Both the position numbers and the translations under genes were made by a program. The notes under the pieces were generated by a model that worked only from the letters and a program-made list of their open reading frames with translations, searched no databases and was not told the origin of the DNA. A stretch of DNA of 64,000 nucleotides, taken from the NCBI GenBank assembly GCA_029858505.1, contig JAOUEW010000001.1, forward strand, positions 248,001 to 312,000. Direction: 5' to 3'. The stretch's first letter is position 1, and each line of letters opens with the position of its first letter. Origin of the DNA: Deltaproteobacteria bacterium. GTDB taxonomy: Bacteria > SAR324 > JACQKK01. Of the stretch, positions 7,325-16,554 are shown one piece after another.

Positions 7325-9633
7325 CGGTTTTTTCTCCCTTGCTTGGCCAGTCGTTCGTCGTAGCGGGCCCGCCGCTGTTTGTCTTTCAACACTTCGTAGG
7401 CTTCTCCCAGTTTTCGGCTCATCTTTTCGGCCTCTTCTTTAATCCAGTTGAACCGGGCATGGGAGTGCATGTCGGGGTGATATTCTTTGATGCGTTTGTA
7501 ATAAGCGCTTTTCACCGCCTCGTCGCTGGCCCCAAAGGCCACCCCCAGCAGTTCATAATAAGAAGGCTCTCCCTGGGCTGGGGGGGGTTCGGCTTTGCCC
7601 GCTTGAATTTTCAGCCGGGCCAGTTGGGCCAGAATTTCCTCCAGCCGAGCGGCCATGCTGCCCAACCCGCTGGTGGCTCCCGACAACCGCCGGTGGCAGG
7701 TGCTCAGTTCCGCCTCCAGTTCCAAAAACAGCGCCGCGTGCTGGCGCTGGCTGTCGGCCTCGCGCAGCGAGCGGATTTTTCCCTCCGCCTGAAGCAGCAG
7801 CTGGTTCACCCGGGCCCGGGCGCCGGGGTCGTCGGCCCCGCGGGGTTTGGCGGGGCCGGGTTTCCCAGGGCGGGGCGGGGCCTTGGCTGGCGTGGGGCCG
7901 GTTTGGCGGGGCCGGGTAAACCGGTGGGCCCGCCAGCGTTCTTTCAGGGCCAGCAAATCCATCAACGGCTGGGCCAGAAACCGAAAGCGAATCATCAACA
8001 CCGCCATAATGCCCAGGGCCAACAAAAAGCCCAGCACCAGGGCGGCCAACTGCTGGGTATCTCCTCCCTCTTTTTCGTCAATGCGGGCTTTCAGGGCCAG
8101 GGCCCGGGAGTTGTGCTCATCCTTGCGCAGCACCTCATCGGCCATGGTGCGGGCGGCATGATACAGCCCCAGTTCGGTTTTTTCTTCGGCCTGGGCCAGG
8201 GTCAAATCCATGTTCCGCTTTTCTTCGGCCCGGCGGATCAGCTCCACCACTTCTGGATAGGCCGGGTCGGCGGGGTCCACGCTGCCGGTCAGCAGGTCCA
8301 GGGCGGCACGGTAGCGGCCTTCCTCAAAGGCTTGCCGGGCCAGGGCCAGCACCTGGGCCCCGTCGGCGGAGTGTTTTTCCGGGGCCAAAAAAGACGGAAA
8401 GCGGGGCCTGGCCTTGGCTTCGATTTCTTCCCGCATGTCTTCCATCAGGCTGGGGCTGATGCCCTCTGGGTCCAATTGGTGAAAAAAACTTTCGGCCACC
8501 GCCGTGGCTCCAGCCCCCTTCAACCGACGGATGTACTCCAGCGGAGAGCCCGGTTGGGAAAACCGATACAGCCGCAATTTTTTGCCGCTTCCCGCCAGCA
8601 GGTATTTCCCGGTGGAACTGGCGGCCAGGGCCGGGGGCACCGGCAGGTCCCACGGCGAGGCGGTTTTGCGGGTGCGGGTGTCGAGGGCCAGGGCCTTGCC
8701 CGCGGCAGCGCCGGGCAGCAGCAAATAGGGTTCGGCCAGCACCATCAGCCCGGCCTGTTCCGCCGTGTCGGGGAGTTTATCCAGGAACACCATGGATTCG
8801 GTGCGCCCCCCCAACTGCCAGGTGATGAGGTTCTTGCCCTGGTCCAGCGACAACAACCGCCCCCGCCCGGCCAGGGCCAGCCCCACCAGGGGAAAGCGGT
8901 GTCCAGTCAGGCCTGCCATTCGCCGGTGGTTGGCCAGGCTGAGCCATTGAATTTCTTTTTCGCCTTCCAGGTATAACGCCAGGCGGTTGTTGTCGGGGTC
9001 CAGGGTCATGCCTTTTACCGGGGCCCCTTCTCCGCTCCACACCGGGCCGGAAGCCGGGGGGCTTTGGGCGTGCACGGCCCGGGTAAAGACCTGGCCCCCC
9101 TGGGCCCAATACACCCGGTCGGGGTGCAGGGCAAATCCGGGGAACCCCAGGGCCCCCTTGCCCACGGCGGGCTGTTTCCACAGGCGGTGGCTGGGGTCTA
9201 GGGGTTTGCCCGCGCTCAACCGGCTGAGGGGGATGTCCCACAATTCCAGGCCGCCCTCCCCCGCCGCCACCAAGCGGTCTCCCAGGGGGGCGAAGGCCAG
9301 GGCGGTGACCCCAGTCAGGCTGGTTTCAACGACCCCCAGGGGGGCGTGGCTGCGGCGGTCGGTGAGGGTAATTTGCCCGCCTTCGGCGGAGGCCGCCGCC
9401 AGCAGCGATTCATCGGCGTTCACCGCCACGGCGGTGACGGTGAAGGGCTGGGAAATCTCGGCTTCTTGGCGCAGGGTCAGGGCTTCTGGGGCCCCCAGGG
9501 CGGTGCCCGTCAGCAGCCCGGCCAGTATGGCTGCCAGCAGCCCGGCCAACTGTAATCCTGGCCGCAGTTCCTCCCCGCCCATGGCCGTGTTTCGCAACCC
9601 AAGTATTTTTCTGGATGGGATGGCCTTGACCAT
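7321..9633 (-). CDS. Membrane protein with WD40-like propeller, TM helix and C-terminal J domain
   Basis: 770 residues from ATG 9633, preceded by GGAGTG at a good distance. Order: a hydrophobic leader near 25-45 (LAGLLAAILAGLLTG), a beta-propeller-like region to about 350 with repeats such as VTALAFAPLGDRLVAAGEGGLELWDI, a helical TPR-like segment (FEEGRYRAALDLL, GLYHAARTMADEVL), one TM helix (about 525-545, LVLGFLLALGIMAVLMI), a Pro/Ala-rich linker, a coiled coil, then a J domain (YYELLGVAFGASDEAVKSAY, HPD intact). The topology would place the propeller in the periplasm and the J domain in the cytoplasm, where it should stimulate DnaK. Stop overlaps yicC. No matching family name is known to me. 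Confidence 0.8.
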   Translation of the reverse strand: MVKAIPSRKILGLRNTAMGGEELRPGLQLAGLLAAILAGLLTGTALGAPEALTLRQEAEISQPFTVTAVAVNADESLLAAASAEGGQITLTDRRSHAPLGVVETSLTGVTALAFAPLGDRLVAAGEGGLELWDIPLSRLSAGKPLDPSHRLWKQPAVGKGALGFPGFALHPDRVYWAQGGQVFTRAVHAQSPPASGPVWSGEGAPVKGMTLDPDNNRLALYLEGEKEIQWLSLANHRRMAGLTGHRFPLVGLALAGRGRLLSLDQGKNLITWQLGGRTESMVFLDKLPDTAEQAGLMVLAEPYLLLPGAAAGKALALDTRTRKTASPWDLPVPPALAASSTGKYLLAGSGKKLRLYRFSQPGSPLEYIRRLKGAGATAVAESFFHQLDPEGISPSLMEDMREEIEAKARPRFPSFLAPEKHSADGAQVLALARQAFEEGRYRAALDLLTGSVDPADPAYPEVVELIRRAEEKRNMDLTLAQAEEKTELGLYHAARTMADEVLRKDEHNSRALALKARIDEKEGGDTQQLAALVLGFLLALGIMAVLMIRFRFLAQPLMDLLALKERWRAHRFTRPRQTGPTPAKAPPRPGKPGPAKPRGADDPGARARVNQLLLQAEGKIRSLREADSQRQHAALFLELEAELSTCHRRLSGATSGLGSMAARLEEILAQLARLKIQAGKAEPPPAQGEPSYYELLGVAFGASDEAVKSAYYKRIKEYHPDMHSHARFNWIKEEAEKMSRKLGEAYEVLKDKQRRARYDERLAKQGRKNR

Positions 9634-9717
9634 GAACAATCACACTCCGTTGGATACGAATGTTCAGCCTATTCACCCACCCGTGGATGGGGGGTGTTTT
9701 CTCCCGGGCTGCCTGGG

Positions 9718-10428
9718 TTAGTCAGGGTCAGCCTGCTGGGTTCCGGTTTTTTGCAGGGCCAGGTAAAACACGGGCTTTCCACGGGAGGCAAACATGGCCT
9801 CGAACTCGGAGCGGACCCGCCCCAGGGGAAGGGCAGACCGGTGCAAGTGGTTGGAAAACCCGTGAATCCGGCCCCAGGACACCCCGGGGAGCAACCCCAA
9901 AACATGCAAAAAATAACCCGAATGATCTGTTTTCAAGTGAAACAGACCCCCCGGTTTCAGGGCACAGCCGATGTCGTGAAGGAGCGTAGAGTTTACCATG
10001 CGGTTCCTCCACTGGGAAACCTTCACCCAGGGGTCGGGAAACAACACATAAACGTGATCCACCGTTTGGGGGGCGAAATAACGGGGAAAGGCTTCGGCGG
10101 GTTCCCGCAGCAGCCAGGCCCGCTGCCGCCCATCCCGCTCCAGTTTGCGGGCGGCCTGCACCAGCCGCTTGTAGCGCAGTTCGAAGCCCACCAGGTGGTC
10201 TTGGGGGTGCAGCCCGGCCAGTTGGGTGAGGAAATTCCCCGACCCGCTGCCCAGTTCCACGTGCAGGGCGGGGCCTTCTCCGGCCTGTTCCCTCCGCTGC
10301 TGCAATTCGGCAGGGGTGGGGTTGGCCAGCAAGCGGTCAGGGTGGTTATGCACCCAGCCAGTGTAGGGGTTCACCCAGCGGCGATGGACGGGGGGAATGG
10401 GGGGGCGGAGGGTTTCCATGGAGAACAT
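9718..10428 (-). CDS. trmB: tRNA (guanine-N7)-methyltransferase
   Basis: 236 residues with start taken at ATG 10428 (MFSMETLRPP). It forms m7G46 in tRNA variable loops using SAM. Seen: SAM-binding VELGSGSGNFL, the GFELRYKR segment, and the TrmB signature VLFPDPWVK followed by HLKTDH. No strong ribosome site precedes any candidate; 10419 or an upstream in-frame ATG near 10530 are alternatives. It lies 84 bases upstream of the WD40-like/J gene on the same strand and may be the first gene of that operon. Confidence 0.9.
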   Translation of the reverse strand: MFSMETLRPPIPPVHRRWVNPYTGWVHNHPDRLLANPTPAELQQRREQAGEGPALHVELGSGSGNFLTQLAGLHPQDHLVGFELRYKRLVQAARKLERDGRQRAWLLREPAEAFPRYFAPQTVDHVYVLFPDPWVKVSQWRNRMVNSTLLHDIGCALKPGGLFHLKTDHSGYFLHVLGLLPGVSWGRIHGFSNHLHRSALPLGRVRSEFEAMFASRGKPVFYLALQKTGTQQADPD

Positions 10429-10614
10429 GACAGCAAAAGGGTGAGGGGGAAAAACTGGGGGGTGATCGGGATATCCGCGTAGAGGGTGAAACCCCATTTC
10501 GTTCAACCTGACAAAACTTAACAATCCCAACGATTCCGTTTATCGTTTCTGTGATAGAGCGTTTCGCGTTTCCCGGCCAGGGGGTTCCCTGGCGCCCCCC
10601 CAGGACCCCCAGCC

Positions 10615-11595
10615 ATGACCGTGACGAACTTTTACAAAGTGCTTCAGGTAGACCCGGCGGCCTCGGTGGAGGTGATTAAGGGGGCCTACAAGGTGTTGTT
10701 AAAGTCGGGGCACCACCCGGACCTGGGGGGCAGCACCCAGGTGGCCTCGCTGCTGAACGAAGCCCACCAGGTGCTCACCAACCCCAAGACCCGGGCCGAG
10801 CACGACCACGCCTTGGGGCTGGGGGGCCATGGATCTGGAGGCCATGGCTCGGGGAGTCATGGCCGGGGCCGCCACCACGAGGCCTTGGCCGCGGAGACGG
10901 TGTTTATCGTGTTTTGCCCGGCCTGCCACGGCCAAAACCGGCTGGCCCACGAGGAAGAAATTCTCCACGCCAAATGCGGCCATTGCCACCGCCGGCTGCA
11001 GCCCAACCAGGATTCTCCCCTGGGGGGCGAGGACGACCGGGTGTACCGCTTGGGAATGTATTTGTTTGAGAAGGGCCTGTTCGAGCGAGCCCAGCGGGAG
11101 TTCCGCCAGGCCGTGCGGCTGAAACCCAACCATTCCACCTACCGCTATTGGCTGGCCCGCTGCCTGTACGAGCAAAAGCAGCCCGACAAAGCCCTGGTGG
11201 AAATCAAAGCCGCCATGCGGTTAAAACCCAACGCGTTTCATTTTCATTTTTGGCACGGGCAAATTTTGTATGGCATGAAAGATTTTCACCACGCCGCCGA
11301 TGCTTTTGCCCGGGCGGCGGAGCTGCGCCCCAGTCACGTGCCGTCGTTCCGGCGCCTTGGCACGTGCCACTACAACCTGCGCCAGTTTCCCCAAGCCATC
11401 GAGGCCTTTCAGCGGGCCGTTCAGGCCGACCCCAAAGACTCGCAAAGTTTTCGCTGGTTGGGGATTGCCCATTTGTCGACCAATGAATACGCCCTGGCCT
11501 TGGGGGCCTTTCAGCAGGCCGAGGCCTTGAGCCCGGAGGACGAACTGACCCGCCGCTACATTCAATTGTGCCAAGATCAAACCGCCAAAGGGTAA
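10615..11595 (+). CDS. J-domain protein with zinc ribbon and TPR repeats
   Basis: 326 residues. A J domain at 4-65 with HPD at 34-36, a Gly/His-rich linker at 69-88 (GGHGSGGHGSGSHGRG), a four-Cys zinc ribbon (C101, C104, C121, C124), then four to five TPR units from about 140 to 320 (FERAQREFRQAVRLKPN, PDKALVEIKAAMRLKPN and so on). The J domain indicates a DnaK co-chaperone; TPRs would bind a client or partner. The four-Cys ribbon is not the large DnaJ zinc-finger domain. It stands alone on the + strand, only 1 kb from the other J-domain gene. Specific job unknown. Confidence 0.8.
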   Translation: MTVTNFYKVLQVDPAASVEVIKGAYKVLLKSGHHPDLGGSTQVASLLNEAHQVLTNPKTRAEHDHALGLGGHGSGGHGSGSHGRGRHHEALAAETVFIVFCPACHGQNRLAHEEEILHAKCGHCHRRLQPNQDSPLGGEDDRVYRLGMYLFEKGLFERAQREFRQAVRLKPNHSTYRYWLARCLYEQKQPDKALVEIKAAMRLKPNAFHFHFWHGQILYGMKDFHHAADAFARAAELRPSHVPSFRRLGTCHYNLRQFPQAIEAFQRAVQADPKDSQSFRWLGIAHLSTNEYALALGAFQQAEALSPEDELTRRYIQLCQDQTAKG

Positions 11596-11629
11596 CGGTA
11601 ACAGGGTAACGGTAACAGGGAGACCTTTG

Positions 11630-11735
11630 CATCACTCCTGTGTTTGCCGTGAACCAGGGGTATGGGGGGCTATGCCCCCAATCCTATCAACCCCCTTCCC
11701 TATAAACAGGTTCCTCAGAGGGCGCAGGGGAACAG
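11630..11735. repeat. Dispersed repeat family B, copy
   Basis: Contains TTTGCCGTGAACCAGGG followed by a GGGGGGC-TAT-GCCCCC hairpin and the word CAGGTTCCTCAGAGG, all of which recur in altered form at 47205-47320 and 50697-50780. Just before it are two copies of the word GGTAACGGTAACAGGG. Lies between convergent genes. Confidence 0.5.
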
Positions 11736-11854
11736 GGTAACGGGCCGGGTAAAAAGAGGGCCGCCCAGAGACTGGATCTGTGAACCAGGATCCCTTTGAC
11801 TTGAACCTGGGGATTCGTGTCAAGAGATTCCAGCCGTGTTTTCAACCCTGGGCA

Positions 11855-12769
11855 TCAGCCCGTTAAAATTTCCACGCCCGATTCGGTGACCGCCAGGGTG
11901 TGCTCGTATTGGGCAGACAACTGCCCGTCGGCGGTGACCGCCGTCCATTCGTCGTCCAGAATCCGAATTTTCCAAGAGCCTTGGTTAATCATGGGCTCGA
12001 TGGTGAACACCATTCCCGGCACAATCTCAGCGCCCTGCCCGGCCCGGCCAAAGTGGGGCACCTGGGGTTCTTCGTGCATTTGCAGGCCCACCCCGTGCCC
12101 CACAAAGTCGCGCACCACCGAGTATCCGGCGGATTCGGCGTGGGTTTGAATGGCATGGCCAATGTCTCCCAGCCGGTGCCCGGCCCCGGCCACGGCGATG
12201 CCCCGCTCCAGGCACTCGCGGGTCACCTGCACCAGCCGCCGGGCCTCGGGGCTGACTTGCCCCACCAAATACATGCGGCTGGCATCGCCAAAAAATCCGT
12301 TGAGGTTGGTGGTGACGTCAACGTTCACAATGTCGCCCTCGTGCAGCACCCGGTCTCCGGGAATGCCATGGCACACCACTTCGTTCACCGACACGCACAC
12401 GCTTTTGGGGAACCCCTTGTAATGCAGCGGCCCCGGCACGCCGCCCCGGGCCAGGGTTTCTTGGTGCACCCAGGTGTTGATTTGCCCGGTGGTGATGCCC
12501 GGCCGAACGCGCTCTTCCAGAAAATCGAGAATTTCCCGGGTGGCCCGGCTGGCTTGACGAATGCCCTCGATTTGCTGGGGAGACTTCAGAATGACCCCCC
12601 GCTTGGGAACCAGCCAGGGGGTGGCGGCCTGCTTGGCCGCTGGCTGGGCCGGGGTCTCCTCGGCTTGCCCCTGGTGGCACTTCTTAAACTTTTTTCCGCT
12701 GCCGCACCAGCAGGGGTCGTTGCGGCCGGGAAGCTGGGCGGGGGCGGTGTGAATCAGGGTGTGGGTCAT
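11855..12769 (-). CDS. map: Methionine aminopeptidase, type I, with N-terminal SEC-C zinc motif
   Basis: 304 residues. Removes the initiator Met from nascent proteins. The catalytic domain (about 60-304) shows the metal ligands in VDVTTNLNGFFGD, HGVGLQMHEEP, FTIEPM and QYEHT. Ahead of it is a SEC-C zinc motif NDPCWCGSGKKFKKCH (C20, C22, C31, H32), which in SecA binds zinc and is associated with ribosome contact. SEC-C fusions to MAP are known in other bacteria, so this is not a new fusion. Start ATG 12769. The gene stands alone between intergenic repeats. Confidence 0.95.
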   Translation of the reverse strand: MTHTLIHTAPAQLPGRNDPCWCGSGKKFKKCHQGQAEETPAQPAAKQAATPWLVPKRGVILKSPQQIEGIRQASRATREILDFLEERVRPGITTGQINTWVHQETLARGGVPGPLHYKGFPKSVCVSVNEVVCHGIPGDRVLHEGDIVNVDVTTNLNGFFGDASRMYLVGQVSPEARRLVQVTRECLERGIAVAGAGHRLGDIGHAIQTHAESAGYSVVRDFVGHGVGLQMHEEPQVPHFGRAGQGAEIVPGMVFTIEPMINQGSWKIRILDDEWTAVTADGQLSAQYEHTLAVTESGVEILTG

Positions 12770-12966
12770 GGACTTCCGGGGGATGAAAGGCGGGACAACT
12801 GAAAACGTCTGGGCAGTATGCTTTTTTGATCAACTATTTGAACATTTTATCAAGTGCCGGGGGCCGGGGCAAGCAAAGTGCGGATTTTCCCCCCTAGATG
12901 CAGCTCCTTAGATGCAACCCCTTAGATGCAAACGTCAAAAATAGGAACTGGGGGGCATAGCCCGTC

Positions 12967-14175
12967 TTACCCCTTCAGCACGTCTGCCACGGCGGAACAC
13001 AGGTAATCCATGTTGCCGGTGGTCATGCCAGCCACGTTGATCCGCCCGTTTTCCACCATGTAAATGCCATATTTGGCCCGCAGGGCCAGCACCTGGTCTT
13101 TGGAAATGCCGGAGAAAGAGAACATGCCCGCCTGCTTTTCCAAAAACGAGAAGTCTCGCTGCACGCCCTTGTCTTTCAGGGTCTTCACGAACAGCTTTCG
13201 CATGGACCATATACGCTCGCGCATGGCCGTCAGTTCCTCCCGCCACAGTTGGGTCAGGGCGGCGTCCATCAGGATGGTCTTTACCGCCAGGCCGCCGTGG
13301 GCGGGGGGGTTGGACCAGTTGGCCCGCACGGTGAGTTTGGCCTGGCTCATCACCCGGCCCGCCTCGGCGGCATCGGCGGCCACCAGGGTCAGGGCCCCTG
13401 TGCGCTCCCGGTACAGCCCAAAGTTTTTCGAGTACGAATTGGCCACCAGGAACCCCACCCCGGCGCCCGCGAACAGCCGCACGCTTTCGGCGTCGGCCTC
13501 TGGCTCGCCGCCAAAACCCTGATAGGCGAAATCAATAAAGGGAATCCAGCCCCCCTTGGCCGCCAGGGCCACCATGTCTTTCCACTGGGCGGTGGTGGGG
13601 TCTATGCCGGTGGGGTTGTGGCAGCAGGCATGGAACAGCACCGCGTCTCCCGCGGGAATTTTGGCCAGGGCGGCGGTCATTTCGGAAAACTTGATCTGGT
13701 TGGCCGCCGCGTCGTAGTAGGGATAGGTTTTCACGTCGAGCCCGGCGGCGTTGAACACCCCCTTGTGGTTGGGCCAGGTGGGGTCGCTGACCCACAGGGT
13801 CTTCACCCCCAGCACCCCCCGCAGGAAGTCTCCCCCCGCCCGCAGGGCCCCGGTGCCACCGGGGGTGTGCAGGGTGGCGGCCCGTTTGTCTTTCACCACC
13901 GGGTGGTCCGCCCCAAACAGCAGGTGCTGGGTCAGCCGCCCGTAATCCGGGTCGCCGTCCATCCCCAGGTAGTTCTTGGTGGTCTCTTGCTCCAGCAGCA
14001 GCTTCTCGGCCTGCTTCACCGCCTTCAGCACGGGGTTCACCCCCTGGTCGTTCAGGTAAATGCCCACCCCCAGGTTCACCTTCTTGGGGTTGGTTTCCTG
14101 GCGGAACAAATCGGCCAAAGACAAGATCGGATCGGGGGGGGCTTGTTCTACCCGGGCAAACGGAGACGAACTCAT
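12967..14175 (-). CDS. Aspartate/aromatic aminotransferase (PLP, AspC/TyrB type)
   Basis: 402 residues from ATG 14175 (MSSSPFARV). Transfers the amino group between aspartate or aromatic amino acids and 2-oxoglutarate. It matches the AspC/TyrB subfamily from end to end: NLGVGIYLND, KNYLGMDGD, HTPGGTGALRAGGDFL, FHACCHNPTGIDPT, FDFAYQGF-type segment, and SYSKNFGLYRERTGAL with the PLP-binding Lys. Length equals the family norm. aspC and tyrB cannot be told apart by eye. An earlier GTG at 14184 is possible. Confidence 0.92.
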   Translation of the reverse strand: MSSSPFARVEQAPPDPILSLADLFRQETNPKKVNLGVGIYLNDQGVNPVLKAVKQAEKLLLEQETTKNYLGMDGDPDYGRLTQHLLFGADHPVVKDKRAATLHTPGGTGALRAGGDFLRGVLGVKTLWVSDPTWPNHKGVFNAAGLDVKTYPYYDAAANQIKFSEMTAALAKIPAGDAVLFHACCHNPTGIDPTTAQWKDMVALAAKGGWIPFIDFAYQGFGGEPEADAESVRLFAGAGVGFLVANSYSKNFGLYRERTGALTLVAADAAEAGRVMSQAKLTVRANWSNPPAHGGLAVKTILMDAALTQLWREELTAMRERIWSMRKLFVKTLKDKGVQRDFSFLEKQAGMFSFSGISKDQVLALRAKYGIYMVENGRINVAGMTTGNMDYLCSAVADVLKG

Positions 14176-14304
14176 GGCGGTCACAGGTGAAGGGGGGTTA
14201 GGGGTTGGGCTGCCAGCTCAAGGCTGGGCCGAAATAAAGCATTCAACAATCCAATAGGGTCTATTCCCCAGGTTTTCTTAAATCGACGCCAGACGCAAGT
14301 GGGC

Positions 14305-14335
14305 AAAAAAAAGCCCGCGGGAGTCACCCGCGGGC
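14305..14335 (-). terminator. Rho-independent terminator of the lipoprotein gene
   Basis: On the minus strand a GCCCGCGGG stem with a short loop is followed by eight T residues. It lies about 28 bases after the stop of the large repeat lipoprotein. A terminator with the same stem core follows the small paralogue at 39073-39108. Confidence 0.85.
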
Positions 14336-14362
14336 CGTCAACAAATTGGAGGAAACTGTGGA

Positions 14363-16033
14363 TTAGGGCGTTAAGGTAAAGGACGTGCCAGTGTTGATAT
14401 TATTGTAGATCACCCGGATGAAAATCGTAGCGTTGTTGGCCGTGGTGGTCACCACACAATTGTCTGCCGTGGTTCCAACATTCGCCGTGCAGGTGCCAGT
14501 TGGCGCCGTACCCGTGGAATTGGTAAAGGTGGCGACATCGGCATCATCCAGCAGGTTGGTCAAGTTGATGGTGTAGGTTCCCGCCGTGGGATAGACCACT
14601 TTGTAAAAACTAGTGGTAAGCACTTCACCGTTGTGGGCTGTGTTCGGAGTCAACAGAAGAGGAGTAAGGAGGGCCCCCTCGTTCAAGTACTCCGGCCAGG
14701 AAAACAGGGTGAAAGTGGCTCCCAGCGTGGAAACATCGGTGATCTTAATATACACCACCGTGTTGGCCGCCGCCGATGTCACCCCCGTGCAGCTGTCCAC
14801 CAGGGTTCCGGTATTCGCCGTGCAGGTTCCAGTGGCCACGCTGAACAGATTGTTGCTGAACGTGTTGATGTTGGCGTCATTCGTTAGACCCGACATTTTA
14901 ATTTTGTAGTTTTTAGCCAAGGGGAAGGTCACCTTGTAAAAGCCTTCTTTCCGGCCATTTGCCACAGATCCGGTGGTACTGACGCCATCCGGAAGCACCT
15001 TCAGGGGATCCACCTTCATGGTAAAGTTGGTACCCACGCCCGAAATGTCGGTTACTTTGATGAACACATCGGTGTTGGCCGCAGTGGTGGTAACCAAGCA
15101 TCTGTCTCCCGCGGCGGCCGTGTTAACCGTACAGACCCCGGTGGTCAGGGTGAAGATGCTGTCGGAATAGACTGTCACGTCAGCGTTCGCGGTCATTCCG
15201 CCCAGGGAAACGACGTATTCAGAAGCGATGGGAAGGGTGACGCGGTAATAGGCGTTCCCGTTGGCCGGAACGGATCGGTTGTCGATGTTCGAATAGCCGA
15301 CAAGGGGGACATAGGTCAGCACCATGTACAAATCCGGCTGCAGGGTATATCCCGTTCCGAGGCCCGATAGGTCGGTAACCTTAAAATAAATGGTCTGTCC
15401 CGCTGTTACCTGCACGTTGCAGTAGCCGTCTGTGTTGACGATGGCCTGCATGCAACCCGCTGTGGCCGCCGTCACGTATGTATTATTAGTGAAGGCGGTA
15501 ATGTCGGCGTTGGCATTCACACCGCGCATATAGGTTAGATAGGTTCCCGCCGTGGGATAAGTGATCTGATAATAACTGATGCCGTTGGCGGCCACTTGTC
15601 CGCTGTAGGCAGTTCCCTGGGTCAACACAATAGGTCCGCCTGCGCCAGTAGCACCCTCGCTGGCCCAGGCATTGTTCACGGTGACCGTGGTGCTGCCCGT
15701 AACGCCGCTTAAACTGGCCGAAATGGTGGCGGTGCCTGCCGCCACGCCGGTCACCGTGCCCGCCGACACCGTGGCCACACCGGAAGCGCTGGTGGACCAG
15801 GTGGCGGTGGCGGTGACATCTTGGCTGGTTCCGTCCGTCATGGTGGCGGTGGCGGTCAGGGTGGTGGTTAATCCTTTCTTCACCGTGGGGGTGGCCGGAG
15901 TAAGGGCAATGGATACCGGGGGATTGCTTCCGCCTCCACCACCTCCACCTCCTCCACCTCCTCCACCGCCGCAACTTGCCAGCGGCAGGGCCAGCAACAT
16001 CATCCCCCAAAGCAATCTGTTTCCGATACGCAT
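14363..16033 (-). CDS. Lipoprotein with Big_2-like domain and four PPC-like repeats
   Basis: 556 residues from ATG 16033 (RBS GGGAGA). A lipobox LAS-C21 is followed by a run of 14 Gly, then a bacterial Ig-like (Big_2) domain at about 37-120 (TPTVKKGLTTTLTATATMTDGTSQDVT...), then four repeats of 90-105 residues. Each repeat has a Y-x-V-T-P/TAGTY start, a two-Cys loop of the form TG-CTxN...DxC and an IKVTD-SG-GT-FTL end, typical of pre-peptidase C-terminal-like beta sandwiches. The paired Cys suggest one disulfide per repeat. Likely anchored in the outer membrane and exposed. A single-repeat relative lies at 39139-39573. The Gly run is encoded by a slippage-prone CC(A/T) repeat. Confidence 0.8.
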   Translation of the reverse strand: MRIGNRLLWGMMLLALPLASCGGGGGGGGGGGGGGSNPPVSIALTPATPTVKKGLTTTLTATATMTDGTSQDVTATATWSTSASGVATVSAGTVTGVAAGTATISASLSGVTGSTTVTVNNAWASEGATGAGGPIVLTQGTAYSGQVAANGISYYQITYPTAGTYLTYMRGVNANADITAFTNNTYVTAATAGCMQAIVNTDGYCNVQVTAGQTIYFKVTDLSGLGTGYTLQPDLYMVLTYVPLVGYSNIDNRSVPANGNAYYRVTLPIASEYVVSLGGMTANADVTVYSDSIFTLTTGVCTVNTAAAGDRCLVTTTAANTDVFIKVTDISGVGTNFTMKVDPLKVLPDGVSTTGSVANGRKEGFYKVTFPLAKNYKIKMSGLTNDANINTFSNNLFSVATGTCTANTGTLVDSCTGVTSAAANTVVYIKITDVSTLGATFTLFSWPEYLNEGALLTPLLLTPNTAHNGEVLTTSFYKVVYPTAGTYTINLTNLLDDADVATFTNSTGTAPTGTCTANVGTTADNCVVTTTANNATIFIRVIYNNINTGTSFTLTP

Positions 16034-16554
16034 GATTGAAATCTCCCGAGTGAGGTTGTGTGTTGAATGGCAAGAAACAGCCAAATTCAAATCAACACGA
16101 CGACACTGGAGAGTCATTAGCCCTACGCGCAAGAAATTAGCATTTCACGCAAGGCGTTATTCAGAAAACCACCCCATACTGAAATCTGTTTGAATATATT
16201 ATGGATAGAAATCAATGAGGTAGCCAAAATGAAAAATAAAAAAGAAAAGAAATATAAAGTATGGAAATATTGTGGGGAAAAATATGGGGAAGAAATAAGA
16301 GGAAAAAAGTGAGGAGGGGATGAGCACACCCAGGGTTAGAAAAAATCGTTCCGAAGAAAGACTGTCCCCCCCACAATATGTTTCAAGGATTAGGCCAAAA
16401 TAATTCCAGGCCCCAAACAACCCCCAGGCCGAGAGCGATCCTCCATGATATAAGGATATTCGGGCGGAGGGCCCCGGACTAGGCGAACAGTGGGCTGGGA
16501 AAAAGAACCACAATCTGCCGTAGTGTTGAGGAGATTGTGCCACAAGGAAAGGCG
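16034..16554. other. AT-rich divergent intergenic region
   Basis: 520 bases between the lipoprotein gene (minus) and mobA (plus). The part from 16150 to 16330 is strikingly A-rich on the plus strand compared with the surroundings. It must hold promoters for both genes. No RNA gene or convincing small ORF was recognised. Confidence 0.5.

Noticed and set aside
7339-8976. 545-codon open frame antisense to the WD40-like/J gene
   Set aside because: Shadow frame with low-complexity Gln/Gly/His content; the minus-strand gene has clear domains and overlaps with yicC.
12900-12945. Three copies of TTAGATGCA as an operator array
   Set aside because: Too short and irregularly spaced to claim; noted only as a minor repeat upstream of map.
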